A stretch of 64,000 bases of DNA from Acinetobacter lwoffii (GCF_015602705.1 NZ_CP059081.1:1001702-1065701); one strand, 5' to 3'; positions 9,270 through 18,913 are shown, numbered from the stretch's first letter. The notes: generated by a model not told the origin, from the letters alone. Made by a program: numbers and translations.

Positions 9270-10655
9270 ATGAAAATTCTAGACTTAAAAAAAGGATTAT
9301 TTGCAGCGACCCTTACCATGAGTGCTGCACAGTTGCAGGCGGTCACGCCGGTTGATTTTTCAAATCTGGTGGAGCAGGTCAGTCCTGCTGTAGTCAGTGT
9401 CAATGTCGTTAAAAAAATGAGCGAAGAAGAGCTCTTACAACAACAAGTGCCGGAAATTTTGCGCCGCTTTTTTGGCAATCAGGTGATTATTCCGCAGCAG
9501 CGTATGCCGCAGGAAAAAACCGGTTATGGCAGTGCATTCTTTATCAGCAAGGATGGCTATCTGCTGACCAATCACCATGTGGTTGAAGATGCTTCCAAAG
9601 TCACCATTACCCTGAATGACCGTCGTGAAATTGATGCCACTGTTGTAGGGAGTGATGCACGTACCGACGTAGCTTTGCTGAAGGTAAGTGGTTCGAATTT
9701 TCCAGAATTACGGACAGGGGATGTAGGACGCTTACGTGTTGGTGAGCCTGTACTTGCCATTGGTTCGCCATTTGGTTTTGATTATTCCGCTTCTGCCGGA
9801 ATTGTCAGTGCCAAAATGCGTAATATGATGGGTGAAACCGCAGTACCTTTTATCCAGACCGATGTAGCTCTAAACCCGGGTAATTCCGGTGGCCCTCTGT
9901 TTAACCAGCGTGGTGAAGTAGTCGGTGTTAACTCACGGATCTTTAGTGGAACCGGTGGTTATATGGGCTTGTCTTTCTCGATTCCGATTGATGTCGCGAT
10001 GGAAGTTGCAGATCAGCTGAAGAAGAACGGCAAAGTGACGCGTTCATATCTGGGGGTGAGTTTGCAGGATATCGACCGTAACTTGGCGGAATCTTATAAC
10101 CTTCCTAAACCTGAAGGTTCCTTGGTGACTCAGGTTGCACCGAACTCACCGGCTGCACGTGCAGGTCTGCGTGCCAGTGATGTCATCTTAAAATACAACG
10201 GTACCCCAATTTCACGTACCAGTGAATTGTTGAACTATCTGAACCGTACTGCACCCCAGCAGCAGGTACAGCTTGAAATCTTGCGTGATGATAAACGTCG
10301 TAATCTTTCAGCGACTTTAAGTGCGGCACCAGATGATACCCCAGCAAAAGCAGGCACGCAGGCACAGCCGAACAAAGGGCCAGTAATCGGGGTTTCAATT
10401 CGTGATCTTAGTCCGGCAGAGCTGACGCAGTTAGAAATTAAAGGTGGGGTGGTGATTCAGGATGTACGACCGGGTGGTATTGCGGCACAGGCACGAATTA
10501 TGCCGAATGATGTGATCACGCAAATTAATAACCAGAAAGTACTGAATTCCAATCAGTTTGTGCAAGAGGTGTCTGAACTGAAAAAGGGTAGCATCGCGCG
10601 CGTGACCTTAATTCGTCAGGGTCAGCTTGCTGTGGTCGGCATGCGTATCTCATAA
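9270..10655 (+). CDS. DegP/MucD-type periplasmic serine protease
   Basis: HtrA-family protease (461 aa) for envelope protein quality control. Signal peptide about residues 1-24 (cleavage after LQA), then a trypsin-like domain with the triad His103 (TNHHVV), Asp133 (ARTDVALL) and Ser206 (NPGNSGGP). Two PDZ domains follow (about 250-345 and 365-455), each with the carboxylate-binding type of sequence. The two PDZ domains indicate DegP/MucD rather than DegS. It is monocistronic, with a terminator at 10678-10702. The name mucD would fit Pseudomonas usage, but degP cannot be excluded. Confidence 0.92.
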   Translation: MKILDLKKGLFAATLTMSAAQLQAVTPVDFSNLVEQVSPAVVSVNVVKKMSEEELLQQQVPEILRRFFGNQVIIPQQRMPQEKTGYGSAFFISKDGYLLTNHHVVEDASKVTITLNDRREIDATVVGSDARTDVALLKVSGSNFPELRTGDVGRLRVGEPVLAIGSPFGFDYSASAGIVSAKMRNMMGETAVPFIQTDVALNPGNSGGPLFNQRGEVVGVNSRIFSGTGGYMGLSFSIPIDVAMEVADQLKKNGKVTRSYLGVSLQDIDRNLAESYNLPKPEGSLVTQVAPNSPAARAGLRASDVILKYNGTPISRTSELLNYLNRTAPQQQVQLEILRDDKRRNLSATLSAAPDDTPAKAGTQAQPNKGPVIGVSIRDLSPAELTQLEIKGGVVIQDVRPGGIAAQARIMPNDVITQINNQKVLNSNQFVQEVSELKKGSIARVTLIRQGQLAVVGMRIS

Positions 10656-10677
10656 AATTGCTGGATTTTCATGAAAG

Positions 10678-10702
10678 ACCGCTTGTAGAAGCGGTTTTTT
10701 AT
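10678..10702 (+). terminator. Terminator after the DegP/MucD-like gene
   Basis: Stem ACCGCTT (10678-10684), loop GTAG, AAGCGGT (10689-10695), then a T-run. Confidence 0.85.
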
Positions 10703-10775
10703 TTTTTGCAATTTACCGCAGCGATAAATTCGGTAGACTCTATAACCTTAAAATCATGGAAAGGATAACAGCACA

Positions 10776-11228
10776 GTGAGCGGTATTTTTGATCTTGCAT
10801 TAACGGTTCAAGCCAAACATATTGATGGATTGGGTCATGTGAACAATGTGATCTATGTGCAATGGATGCAGGATGTCGCATCCGCTCATATTGAAAAGCT
10901 GGGCTTGGGACTCAAGCAATATGTAGAGCTGAAACATGCCATGGTCGCAGTTGAACATCAGGTGCAATATCGCAAGGCAGCTTTTGAAGGAGACGAGATT
11001 ATTCTGCGCACTTGGCTGAATGATATCAATGCCCTGTATTCCTTTAGACAATACGCATTTTATCGACCACAGGATCAGACCCTGTTGTTTAACGGCAGTA
11101 CGCAATGGGCTTGTATCGAAATGGCCACGGGGCGTCCAAAGCGTATGTCACCAACTTTTACTCAGGCTTATCAGCCACTTTCAGAGCATGTAAATCCTTT
11201 TGACTTTTCAACTTTACATCTGGATTAA
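10776..11228 (+). CDS. YbgC/FadM-like hotdog thioesterase
   Basis: Acyl-CoA thioesterase of the 4-hydroxybenzoyl-CoA thioesterase subgroup (150 aa). Signature HIDGLGHVNNVIYVQWMQD (residues 17-35), in which the family's aspartate position is occupied within the GHVNN turn, and AVEHQVQYRKAAFEGDEI. GTG start with AAGGA about 10 bases upstream. It is not part of a tol-pal cluster, so a role in envelope lipid metabolism should not be assumed; housekeeping acyl-CoA turnover is more general. Confidence 0.8.
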   Translation: MSGIFDLALTVQAKHIDGLGHVNNVIYVQWMQDVASAHIEKLGLGLKQYVELKHAMVAVEHQVQYRKAAFEGDEIILRTWLNDINALYSFRQYAFYRPQDQTLLFNGSTQWACIEMATGRPKRMSPTFTQAYQPLSEHVNPFDFSTLHLD

Positions 11229-11394
11229 TGAGGCAACATTTTCCAGTTTGATCAGTACACTTTGATAATATTGAGGAAGAAGTGGAGCTGGGGAGCTATT
11301 TTCTAATCATGGTGATCCAGATTTCATCTGACTGAGGTGTACGCGACCTAGGGAATAAAGGAAAAAATATAATTCTTTTTCTAGATCACCATTC

Positions 11395-11403
11395 TGCTAT
11401 AAT
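11395..11403 (+). promoter_or_regulatory. Extended -10 promoter for the lepA operon
   Basis: TGCTATAAT (extended -10: TG, one base, TATAAT) about 75 bases before lepA with no good -35 hexamer, as expected of an extended -10 promoter. An 8-bp-stem hairpin (TATGTAAT / ATTACATA, about 11430-11453) lies in the leader. Confidence 0.6.
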
Positions 11404-11478
11404 CCTTCGCAATTTCTATTCGGCTTTTGTTATGTAATATTTTTAAATTACATAGCGTGTTTTTTCTCAAGGTAACCC

Positions 11479-13296
11479 ATGGCGCAAGCTAAAAAATCTG
11501 TTGATATTAAAAACATTCGTAACTTCTCGATTATTGCGCACATTGACCACGGTAAATCGACCCTAGCGGATCGCTTTATTCAAACTTGTGGCGGCTTGCA
11601 AGATCGTGAAATGCAGGCTCAAGTCCTTGACTCAATGGAGCTTGAGCGCGAACGTGGGATTACCATTAAAGCCACTTCGGTAACCTTGTACTATACTCAT
11701 CCCAACGGTCAAGAGTATCAGTTGAACTTTATTGATACACCGGGACACGTCGACTTCTCGTATGAAGTATCACGCTCGCTCGCTGCCTGTGAAGGTGCCT
11801 TGCTGGTGGTAGATGCAGCGCAGGGCGTAGAAGCACAGTCTGTTGCCAACTGCTATACCGCAATTGAACAAGGTCTGGAAGTACTTCCGGTACTGAATAA
11901 GATCGACTTGCCGCAAGCCGAACCTGAACGTGTCATTCAGGAAATTGAAGACATTATCGGAATTGAAGCCACAGAAGCGCCGACCTGTTCTGCAAAAACA
12001 GGTTTGGGTATTGAAGGTGTGCTTGAAACACTGGTCAATGTAATTCCTGCACCGGAAGGTGATCGTGAAGCACCATTGCAAGCCCTGATTGTAGATTCAT
12101 GGTTTGATAACTACCTGGGTGTGGTTTCTCTGGTTCGGGTCAAGCAAGGTCGTGTGCGTAAAGGCGACAAAATGTTGATTAAATCAACAGGTCAAACGCA
12201 CATCATTACTTCTGTGGGTATCTTTAACCCGAAACATACTGAAACCGGTATGCTGGAAGCGGGTGAAGTTGGTTTTGTCATTGCAGGTATTAAAGATATT
12301 TTCGGTGCACCGGTCGGTGATACGATTACTCTGGCAGCGACACCTGAAGTGGCAACATTACCGGGCTTTAAAAAGGTGAAACCGCAGGTTTATGCCGGTT
12401 TATTCCCAATTGATGCCAGCGATTTTGAACCTTTCCGTGAAGCATTGCATAAGCTACAAATTAATGACTCGGCCTTGTTCTTTGAACCTGAAAGTTCAGA
12501 TGCACTCGGGTTTGGTTTCCGCTGTGGCTTCTTGGGCATGCTGCACATGGAGATCGTACAGGAGCGTCTGGAACGCGAATACGATCTTGACCTGATTTCT
12601 TCTGCGCCAACTGTAATTTATGAAGCGGTGATGAAGAATGGTCAGACGATTTATATCGACAGTCCATCCAAAATGCCGGATGGTTCAACCGTTGAAGATC
12701 TGCGTGAACCGATTGCTGAATGTCATATTCTTGTGCCGCAAGAATACCTGGGTAACGTCATGACATTGTGTGTTGAGCGCCGTGGTGTGCAAAAAGACAT
12801 GAAGTTTATGGCGAATCAGGTTTCTATTACTTTCGAAATTCCAATGGCCGAAGTGGTGATGGATTTCTTTGATAAATTGAAGTCTTGTTCACGTGGTTTT
12901 GCATCACTCGACTATAACTTTGTCCGTTTTGAAAGCTCCTCTTTAGTCAAAGTAGATGTCTTGATCAATGGTGAAAAAGTCGATGCCTTGGCGATGATCT
13001 GTCACCGTAACGATGCACGCCATCGTGGTATTGCACTGGTTGAAAAAATGAAAGACCTGATTCCACGTCAAATGTTTGATGTCGCGATTCAGGCGGCAAT
13101 TGGTGCGCAAATCATTGCACGTTCGACTGTGAAAGCGATGCGTAAAAACGTATTGGCGAAGTGTTATGGTGGTGACGTGTCACGTAAGAAAAAACTTCTG
13201 TCTAAACAGAAAGAAGGTAAGAAACGCATGAAACAGGTGGGTAGCGTAGAAATCCCGCAAGAAGCGTTCTTAGCCGTATTAAAAGTCGAACGCTAA
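11479..13296 (+). CDS. lepA: Elongation factor 4 (LepA)
   Basis: Ribosome-associated translational GTPase (605 aa, normal length) that helps ribosome function and initiation. G1 AHIDHGKST (residues 20-28), G2 RGITIKA, G3 DTPGH, G4 NKID. EF-Tu-like domain 2 and two EF-G-like domains follow, with the LepA-specific C-terminal domain ending in the basic [13 protein letters not shown]. Ribosome-binding site AAGG 6 bases before ATG. It heads the operon lepA-lepB-DUF4845-rnc-era and beyond. Confidence 0.97.
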   Translation: MAQAKKSVDIKNIRNFSIIAHIDHGKSTLADRFIQTCGGLQDREMQAQVLDSMELERERGITIKATSVTLYYTHPNGQEYQLNFIDTPGHVDFSYEVSRSLAACEGALLVVDAAQGVEAQSVANCYTAIEQGLEVLPVLNKIDLPQAEPERVIQEIEDIIGIEATEAPTCSAKTGLGIEGVLETLVNVIPAPEGDREAPLQALIVDSWFDNYLGVVSLVRVKQGRVRKGDKMLIKSTGQTHIITSVGIFNPKHTETGMLEAGEVGFVIAGIKDIFGAPVGDTITLAATPEVATLPGFKKVKPQVYAGLFPIDASDFEPFREALHKLQINDSALFFEPESSDALGFGFRCGFLGMLHMEIVQERLEREYDLDLISSAPTVIYEAVMKNGQTIYIDSPSKMPDGSTVEDLREPIAECHILVPQEYLGNVMTLCVERRGVQKDMKFMANQVSITFEIPMAEVVMDFFDKLKSCSRGFASLDYNFVRFESSSLVKVDVLINGEKVDALAMICHRNDARHRGIALVEKMKDLIPRQMFDVAIQAAIGAQIIARSTVKAMRKNVLAKCYGGDVSRKKKLLSKQKEGKKRMKQVGSVEIPQEAFLAVLKVER

Positions 13297-13316
13297 AATA
13301 ATAAGGATATAAGCCC

Positions 13317-14144
13317 ATGGATTTTGATTTTAATTTGATTCTTGTGCCTGCGACCCTGTTTTTTGTTGCAGTGTGGTTGCTAGACAAGTTTGTTTTGAAA
13401 CAAAGACAAACCCGAGGCAAAGGCCATGAGAATTTCATTATCACCTGGGCTTATGACTTTTGGCCGGTACTGACGATTGTGCTGGTACTGCGTTCGTTTT
13501 TATATGAACCTTTTAATATTCCATCCGATTCGATGGTGCCGACGCTGGAAACCGGCGATTTTATTCTGGTGAATAAATTTGACTATGGCATCAAACTGCC
13601 TATGGTCAATACCAAAATTATTGATACCGGCAGCCCGGAACGTGGTGATGTAGCGGTATTCCGTTATCCACCGCAACCGACCATCAGTTATATCAAGCGT
13701 ATTGTCGGCTTGCCAGGCGATCATATTGTTTATGATCATGGCCAGTTGAGCATTAATGGTGAAAAAGTGGCGAAAGTTCCAGTAGAATTTAGCCGCGAAA
13801 AAGACCGTTTAGATACTCCAAATGCCATTTATCATAAAGAAACCTTGGGTGAGCATACCTTTACCATGCGTGAGCTGGAAGGTGTGAATGTCGCTCGTCA
13901 GGCACCTTTTATTAACTATCTGGAAAATGGTAAATATTCAGGTGAAAATGGTTTATATTGGGAAGTGAAAGTGCCAGAAGGTCATTACTTTGCGATGGGG
14001 GATAATCGCGATCAGAGTGCTGACAGTCGTTTTTGGGGGCTTGTTCCGGAAGAAAACTTAACAGGTCGTGCCTTCTATATCTGGATGCATAAAGAACCTG
14101 GCTTTAAATTGCCATCGTTTGGTCGAAACGGAACAATCGATTAA
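13317..14144 (+). CDS. lepB: Signal peptidase I
   Basis: Inner-membrane protease that removes signal peptides from exported proteins (275 aa). Two N-terminal transmembrane helices (about residues 5-22 and 45-62), then the Ser-Lys catalytic dyad: Ser72 in PSDSMVPTL and Lys127 in SYIKRIVGLPGD. The conserved MGDNRDQSADSRFWG box is near residue 225. It follows lepA by 20 bases, the classic lepA-lepB pair. Confidence 0.96.
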   Translation: MDFDFNLILVPATLFFVAVWLLDKFVLKQRQTRGKGHENFIITWAYDFWPVLTIVLVLRSFLYEPFNIPSDSMVPTLETGDFILVNKFDYGIKLPMVNTKIIDTGSPERGDVAVFRYPPQPTISYIKRIVGLPGDHIVYDHGQLSINGEKVAKVPVEFSREKDRLDTPNAIYHKETLGEHTFTMRELEGVNVARQAPFINYLENGKYSGENGLYWEVKVPEGHYFAMGDNRDQSADSRFWGLVPEENLTGRAFYIWMHKEPGFKLPSFGRNGTID

Positions 14145-14167
14145 TTGTTTCAATAAGGAAAATAAAA

Positions 14168-14539
14168 ATGAGACATCAACAAGGTGCTTCTTATATTGGG
14201 GTTTTATTTGCAATCGTGGGCTTTGCATTTCTTGCAAAAGTGGCGATTGCAGTGTGGGGGCCATACTTCGATGATCGTATGGTAGATGGTGAGATTGAGG
14301 CGCTGTTAAAAAGCGCTCCAGCCAATATAACGCCAGAAACATTCCGTCAACAGATGAGTCAGCGTTTAGAAATGAATAATATTCGTGATCTGAAGTTTGA
14401 CGAAATTGCCAAAGTTACCAATACCGATGGTTTACAGGTGCACAAGAATTATGAAATTCGTAAAAATTTCATAATGAATATCGATTTAGTGATGAAGTTT
14501 GAGAAAGAGTTTGATCAAAGCACAGTCAAAGCTAAATGA
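14168..14539 (+). CDS. DUF4845 family membrane protein
   Basis: Small single-pass membrane protein (123 aa) of the DUF4845 family, commonly found between lepB and rnc in gamma- and beta-proteobacteria; function unknown. The N terminus GASYIGVLFAIVGFAFLAKVAIAVWGPYF resembles a pilin-like or type II signal-anchor helix, followed by a soluble domain that probably faces the periplasm. Its coding end overlaps rnc by about 29 bases, implying translational coupling. Confidence 0.85.
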   Translation: MRHQQGASYIGVLFAIVGFAFLAKVAIAVWGPYFDDRMVDGEIEALLKSAPANITPETFRQQMSQRLEMNNIRDLKFDEIAKVTNTDGLQVHKNYEIRKNFIMNIDLVMKFEKEFDQSTVKAK

Positions 14540-15209
14540 TGAACGTCTTGCTAAACGAATCGGCTATCAGTTTAAACAGGCTGATTTGCTGAAACTGGCA
14601 TTGACTCATCGTTCAGTCAGTCATAAACACAACTACGAGCGCCTGGAATTTCTGGGCGATTCTCTTTTAGGGATGATCATTGCGAATTATCTTTTTAATG
14701 CCTATCCAAGCGAAAATGAAGGCCGGTTGACGCGTATGCGTGCAACCCTGGTTCGTCAGGAAGCATTAGGAAAAATCGCCAATGATTTAAAACTGAGCCA
14801 GAATTTAATTCTCAGTACCGGTGAATTAAAATCTGGTGGTCATCATCGTGAGTCTATACTGGCAGATACAGTAGAAGCCATTATTGGCGCAATCTATGTC
14901 GACTGCGGTGATCTCACTGTGCTAGAACCGATTGTGTTAAAATGGTACGAGCCCTATTTAGATCATATTGAGCCGACAGATCAGCTTAAAGATCCTAAAT
15001 CTCGCTTACAAGAGTATTTACAAGCACGTAAGAAACCTCTCCCAGTTTACGAGGTTGTAGATATTCAAGGTGATGCACCCAATCAGCATTTTAAAGTGGA
15101 ATGCCAGATTGCGGGATTACCGACTATGCAAGGCGAAGGCGCGAGCCGGCGTTTTGCTGAACAAGCCGTTGCGGCGGATATTTTGAAACTTTTGGAGCAT
15201 AAGTCTTAA
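14511..15209 (+). CDS. rnc: Ribonuclease III
   Basis: Double-strand-specific endoribonuclease for rRNA and mRNA processing (232 aa). Catalytic signature HNYERLEFLGDSLLG, the second catalytic region LADTVEAIIGAIYVD, and a C-terminal dsRNA-binding domain (DPKSRLQEYLQARKKPLPVYEV onward). No ATG is available near the expected start; I chose TTG at 14511 (product begins MIKAQSKLNDERL), with GAG upstream, because this matches the length of Acinetobacter RNase III as I remember it. TTG at 14499 is an alternative. It lies inside the end of the DUF4845 gene and overlaps era by one base (TAATG). Confidence 0.93.
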   Translation: MIKAQSKLNDERLAKRIGYQFKQADLLKLALTHRSVSHKHNYERLEFLGDSLLGMIIANYLFNAYPSENEGRLTRMRATLVRQEALGKIANDLKLSQNLILSTGELKSGGHHRESILADTVEAIIGAIYVDCGDLTVLEPIVLKWYEPYLDHIEPTDQLKDPKSRLQEYLQARKKPLPVYEVVDIQGDAPNQHFKVECQIAGLPTMQGEGASRRFAEQAVAADILKLLEHKS

Positions 15210-16237
15210 TGACTACTCATTCCGATCACATTGATGCTGATCACGAGTCGCACAGCGACAGTCACGACCTTATTAGTCAATTTTTTAGTGCACAAGGCAC
15301 CGAAATCCCATCAGATTATCGTAGTGGTTTTGTGGCCATTGTCGGTCGCCCGAATGTGGGTAAATCTACCTTAATGAACCATATTCTGGGTCAGAAGCTT
15401 TCAATTACTTCACGTAAACCGCAAACCACACGTCATAAAATCGTGGGGATTGATTCACGTGAAAAATCTCAGGCTGTATTTGTCGATACACCGGGGATGC
15501 ATAAAAAAGAAGTCCGTGCCATCAATAAAATGATGAACCGTGCGGCACATTCGGCTTTGCGTGATGTGAACCTGGTTTTATTCGTGGTGGATGCACAAAA
15601 GTGGACGCCAAACGATGATCTGGTTCTGGAAAAGCTAAAAAATGCTGAAATGCCAGTGATTCTAGTGATCAACAAGCTGGATACTTTTGAAAACAAGAAT
15701 GAAGCTCTGCCGCTGATTCGTGAACGGGAAAAGCTGATGAACTTTGCGGAAATCGTACCGGTATCTGCACTTCGTGGTGCCAATCTTGAACATTTACGTG
15801 ACACGATTGCCAAGTATCTTCCGTTCCAGCCACCACTGTATTCACTGGATCAACTGACCGATCGTTCAGAGCGTTTCCTGGCGTCTGAAATTATCCGTGA
15901 AAAGATCATGCGTCAGCTGGGTGAAGAGCTTCCATACGATTTGACCGTTCAGATCGAATCCTTCAAAACTGAAGAGCCGGTCTTGAATGAAAAAACCGGT
16001 CGTATGAAAGCAGCCTGTACCTATATTGATGCCACGATTTTTGTCGATCGTCCGAGCCAAAAAGCCATTGTGATTGGCGAAAAAGGTGTCAAACTGAAAA
16101 AAATCGGTATGGATGCGCGTCTCGACATGGAAAAAATGTTCGAGCAAAAAATAATGCTAACCCTTTGGGTGAAAGTCAAAGGTGGCTGGTCTGATGATGA
16201 GCGTGCATTAAAAAGCTTAGGTTATAGTGATATCTAA
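15209..16237 (+). CDS. era: GTPase Era
   Basis: Essential GTPase that binds 16S rRNA and assists 30S assembly (342 aa). G1 GRPNVGKST (residues 46-54), G3 DTPGM, G4 NKLD, and a C-terminal KH domain containing VIGEKGVKLKKIG. About 40 residues longer than E. coli Era: the extra N terminus is rich in His, Asp and Ser (MTTHSDHIDADHESHSDSHD). It is translationally coupled to rnc through TAATG. Confidence 0.96.
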   Translation: MTTHSDHIDADHESHSDSHDLISQFFSAQGTEIPSDYRSGFVAIVGRPNVGKSTLMNHILGQKLSITSRKPQTTRHKIVGIDSREKSQAVFVDTPGMHKKEVRAINKMMNRAAHSALRDVNLVLFVVDAQKWTPNDDLVLEKLKNAEMPVILVINKLDTFENKNEALPLIREREKLMNFAEIVPVSALRGANLEHLRDTIAKYLPFQPPLYSLDQLTDRSERFLASEIIREKIMRQLGEELPYDLTVQIESFKTEEPVLNEKTGRMKAACTYIDATIFVDRPSQKAIVIGEKGVKLKKIGMDARLDMEKMFEQKIMLTLWVKVKGGWSDDERALKSLGYSDI

Positions 16238-16275
16238 GCGATAAAAATTTGTAAGACCCTTTAAGGAATACCGTG

Positions 16276-16473
16276 ATGATAAAAGTGTTGGCAGTGGTTG
16301 TATGTGTTTTATTCCTGCAAGGCTGTATTCATAAAGTGGTCACGGTTCCTGTCAAGGTGGCTTATAAAACCACAAAAGTCGCAGTCAAAGGTACTGCGGC
16401 TGTTGTGGGTGCAGTGATCCCGGATGGGGATGACGAAGAAGATGATAAAAAATCAAAAAAAGATAAGGATTAA
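16276..16473 (+). CDS. Small lipoprotein of unknown function
   Basis: Predicted 65-residue lipoprotein. Short hydrophobic signal, lipobox FLQGC (cysteine about residue 17), a Val/Lys/Thr-rich middle with a repeated VKVAYKTTKVAVKGT pattern, and a highly charged tail (DGDDEEDDKKSKKDKD). ATG chosen at 16276 because AAGGA is 8 bases upstream; a GTG at 16273 also exists. It lies in the era-recO gap of the long operon. No family recognised beyond generic Acinetobacter-type lipoproteins. Confidence 0.7.
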   Translation: MIKVLAVVVCVLFLQGCIHKVVTVPVKVAYKTTKVAVKGTAAVVGAVIPDGDDEEDDKKSKKDKD

Positions 16474-16484
16474 AGTACCCGCTT

Positions 16485-17195
16485 ATGCGTAACGAAGTAC
16501 TGCATGGCTATTTGATTCATCATCGTAAGTACCGTGAACGCAGTCATATTGTGCATTTATTCACCCAGGAATATGGCAGGGTAGATGGTATTCTCAGGCA
16601 AATGCCACCACCGCAGTATCAGCCCATTCGTTTGCAAGCTTCAGGTAAATCCGAACTTAAAAACTTTACTAAACTGGAAATTGTCAATCAGCCGATTTTC
16701 TTTTTTGGCGATGCTTTTTTCTCGGGTTTTTATTTGAATGAAATCCTGTTGCGGCTATGTCCTTTAGAAGTCGAAATGCCGCAAACTTTTGCCAAATATG
16801 CTGAGACCTTGACTGCATTGCAGCAGTTATCCGCACAATCCAATCCAAATTTATATTTAAAACAGATCTTGCGCCAGTTTGAGCATGTTTTGTTGGAAGA
16901 ACTCGGTTATGGTCTGGATTTTTCGGTAGATGCCAATCAGGCGCAGATTGATCCATTACAGCACTATTATTTTCAGCTCAATGCCGGCTTTATGCCTTCG
17001 GCCAAAGCCTTACGCTTCACCATGTCTGGTCAACAGATTTTAAGCATGTTGACGCATGAAAATGGTGGGGATTTTAATCCGGAACAGTTACAATTACTGA
17101 CGAAACTGTATCGACAGGTGATTACGGCCTTGCTCGGTGATCGACCATTAAAAAGTCGACAACTTTGGATTCAAAACTCTCAATCTCAATCGTAG
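16485..17195 (+). CDS. recO: DNA repair protein RecO
   Basis: Recombination mediator (236 aa) that with RecR loads RecA onto SSB-coated gaps. N-terminal OB domain (RNEVLHGYLIHHRKYRERSHIVHLFTQEYG), then the helical domain with LKQILRQFEHVLLEELGYGLDF, the RecO signature. The zinc-binding cysteines of some RecO proteins are absent, as is common in gamma-proteobacteria. Position after era and before pdxJ matches the typical era-recO-pdxJ order. Confidence 0.93.
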   Translation: MRNEVLHGYLIHHRKYRERSHIVHLFTQEYGRVDGILRQMPPPQYQPIRLQASGKSELKNFTKLEIVNQPIFFFGDAFFSGFYLNEILLRLCPLEVEMPQTFAKYAETLTALQQLSAQSNPNLYLKQILRQFEHVLLEELGYGLDFSVDANQAQIDPLQHYYFQLNAGFMPSAKALRFTMSGQQILSMLTHENGGDFNPEQLQLLTKLYRQVITALLGDRPLKSRQLWIQNSQSQS

Positions 17196-17208
17196 TTAGG
17201 AAAAAATT

Positions 17209-17934
17209 ATGGCTGCATTACTTGGTGTCAATATTGACCATGTCGCAACATTAAGACAAGCACGTGGTACGACGTACCCAGACCCAGTCAATGCTGCATT
17301 GATCTGCGAACAGGCAGGGGCAGAAGGCATTACCTTGCACTTGCGTGAAGACCGTCGTCACATTCAGGATGACGATGTGCGTCGTATGCGTCCTGCGTTA
17401 AAAACCCGTATGAACCTTGAGTTGGCGGTAACAGATGAAATGATCGCCTTTGCCAAGGAAATCAAGCCACAGCATGTCTGCTTTGTTCCTGAAAAACGTC
17501 AGGAAGTGACCACTGAAGGTGGTCTGGATGTCGTGGGTAATTTTGATGCTGTAAAAGCCGCGACTCAAGAGCTGGAAGCCATTGGTTGTGATGTATCTTT
17601 ATTTATTGATGCCGATTTTGCACAAATTGATGCAGCAGTTGCTTGTGGTGCACCGACGATTGAGATTCACACAGGCGCCTATGCCGATGCAGAAACTCCA
17701 GAAGCGCAACAAGCGGAACTGGAACGCATTGTGAAAGGTGCTGAATATGCTGCATCTAAAGGTTTGGTGGTAAATGCGGGCCATGGCTTAAATTTGGATA
17801 ACGTGACGCTGATTGCTGCGATTCCACAGATTCATGAGCTCAATATCGGTCATTCTTTAATTGCGGATGCGGTATTTGTTGGTCTGGCACAAGCGGTTCA
17901 GCAAATGAAAGCCGTGATTAAGTCAGCGCGTTAA
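17209..17934 (+). CDS. pdxJ: Pyridoxine 5'-phosphate synthase
   Basis: TIM-barrel enzyme that joins 3-amino-2-oxopropyl phosphate and 1-deoxyxylulose 5-phosphate to pyridoxine 5'-phosphate, the last ring-forming step of DXP-dependent vitamin B6 synthesis (241 aa). Signatures [16 protein letters not shown] at the N terminus, [28 protein letters not shown] and [15 protein letters not shown] at the C terminus. 13 bases after recO. Confidence 0.96.
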   Translation: MAALLGVNIDHVATLRQARGTTYPDPVNAALICEQAGAEGITLHLREDRRHIQDDDVRRMRPALKTRMNLELAVTDEMIAFAKEIKPQHVCFVPEKRQEVTTEGGLDVVGNFDAVKAATQELEAIGCDVSLFIDADFAQIDAAVACGAPTIEIHTGAYADAETPEAQQAELERIVKGAEYAASKGLVVNAGHGLNLDNVTLIAAIPQIHELNIGHSLIADAVFVGLAQAVQQMKAVIKSAR

Positions 17935-17947
17935 GATTAGAGTAATT

Positions 17948-18601
17948 ATGTCGAATATTAATTATGATGAACTGATGCAGCCGGTGATTGCTTTCCTCGG
18001 TTGTGAAACACCGCAAGCATGGCTGGATATGGCGGTCGAAAATCTTGAAATCTTGATGCAAGATCATGCCAACTGTGAAAAAAAAGCAGCCAGCACGGCC
18101 ATGAACCTGATGTTTCGCTATAGCTATTTTGTTGATCTACAGGTGAAGCTTGCACAGCTGGTGCGTGAAGAAATGCTGCATTATGAGCAAGTACTTGAAT
18201 TGATGAACAAGCGCGGTCAGGCTTGGCAGAACTTGAGTGCAGGGCGTTATGCTGGTGGTTTGCGTAAGGAAATCCGCACTTTTGAGCCTGAAGCCTTGAT
18301 TGATGTCTTGGTGATTGGTGCCTTTGTGGAAGCGCGTTCCTGTGAGCGTTTCTACGCGCTTGCTTCGCGTGTTGATGATGAGTTGGCACGTTACTACCGT
18401 TACCTGCTCAAATCCGAATCTCGCCATTTTGAAGACTATTTGGCTTTGGCAATGGATGTGGCAACCACAGCAAAACTGAAAAATCCGAAAGAGGGTATTC
18501 AGGAGCGAATCTTACATATTCGTGAAGTTGAAAAACAGCTAATTCTCGCGCCTGATGAAACTTTCCGTTTTCATAGCGGTGTTCCGGCTCAAGCGGCTTA
18601 A
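17948..18601 (+). CDS. miaE: tRNA 2-methylthio-N6-isopentenyladenosine hydroxylase MiaE
   Basis: Non-haem di-iron monooxygenase (217 aa) that hydroxylates ms2i6A37 to ms2io6A37 in tRNAs reading UNN codons. Four-helix-bundle iron ligands are visible in two pairs: REEMLHYEQV (around residues 74-83) and ESRHFEDY (around 158-165), with additional Glu/His in EARSCERFYAL. 13 bases after pdxJ and before a terminator, so it ends the lepA operon. It requires oxygen, so this tRNA change reports aerobic conditions. Confidence 0.92.
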   Translation: MSNINYDELMQPVIAFLGCETPQAWLDMAVENLEILMQDHANCEKKAASTAMNLMFRYSYFVDLQVKLAQLVREEMLHYEQVLELMNKRGQAWQNLSAGRYAGGLRKEIRTFEPEALIDVLVIGAFVEARSCERFYALASRVDDELARYYRYLLKSESRHFEDYLALAMDVATTAKLKNPKEGIQERILHIREVEKQLILAPDETFRFHSGVPAQAA

Positions 18602-18616
18602 TCTCGGTGACAGTTT

Positions 18617-18645
18617 AAAAATCCTCCATGCATGGGGGATTTTTT
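18617..18645 (+). terminator. Terminator of the lepA-miaE run
   Basis: Inverted repeat AAAATCCTCC / GGGGGATTTT around ATGCAT, then a T-run. Just after the miaE stop codon. Confidence 0.8.
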
Positions 18646-18758
18646 ATATCTCAAAATTTTGAAAAGAGGGGTATTTATATATCGAATTTTATGAGGGATT
18701 GAAAATAATTATTCATTTTAAATAGTTGAAAATAACAAGTCGTCAAATTTTAAGATAA

Positions 18759-18791
18759 TAAAAAAGCCCACTTCATGATGAGTGGGCTTTC
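18759..18791 (-). terminator. Terminator of tRNA-Asn
   Basis: AAAGCCCACT paired with AGTGGGCTTT; on the minus strand the stem is followed by TTTTTTATT. It lies 8 bases past the tRNA 3' end. Confidence 0.85.
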
Positions 18792-18798
18792 TTGAATT

Positions 18799-18874
18799 TG
18801 GCTCTCCAACCTGGGCTCGAACCAGGGACCTGCGGATTAACAGTCCGTCGCTCTACCGACTGAGCTATTGGAGA
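18799..18874 (-). tRNA. tRNA-Asn (anticodon GTT)
   Basis: 76-nt tRNA on the minus strand with encoded CCA. Acceptor stem TCTCCAA/TTGGAGA, D-loop AGCTCAGTCGGTAGAG, anticodon loop CTGTTAA (GTT), TpsiC arm GGTTCGAGCCC. Flanked by a near-consensus promoter and a terminator, so it is a single-gene unit. Confidence 0.97.
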
Positions 18875-18885
18875 ATCTGAAAGCG

Positions 18886-18913
18886 ATTATAGAGAGATTT
18901 TGACGGGGGTCAA
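18886..18913 (-). promoter_or_regulatory. Promoter of tRNA-Asn
   Basis: Minus strand: -35 TTGACC (18908-18913), 16-bp spacer, -10 TATAAT (18886-18891), 12 bases before the tRNA. Confidence 0.85.
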
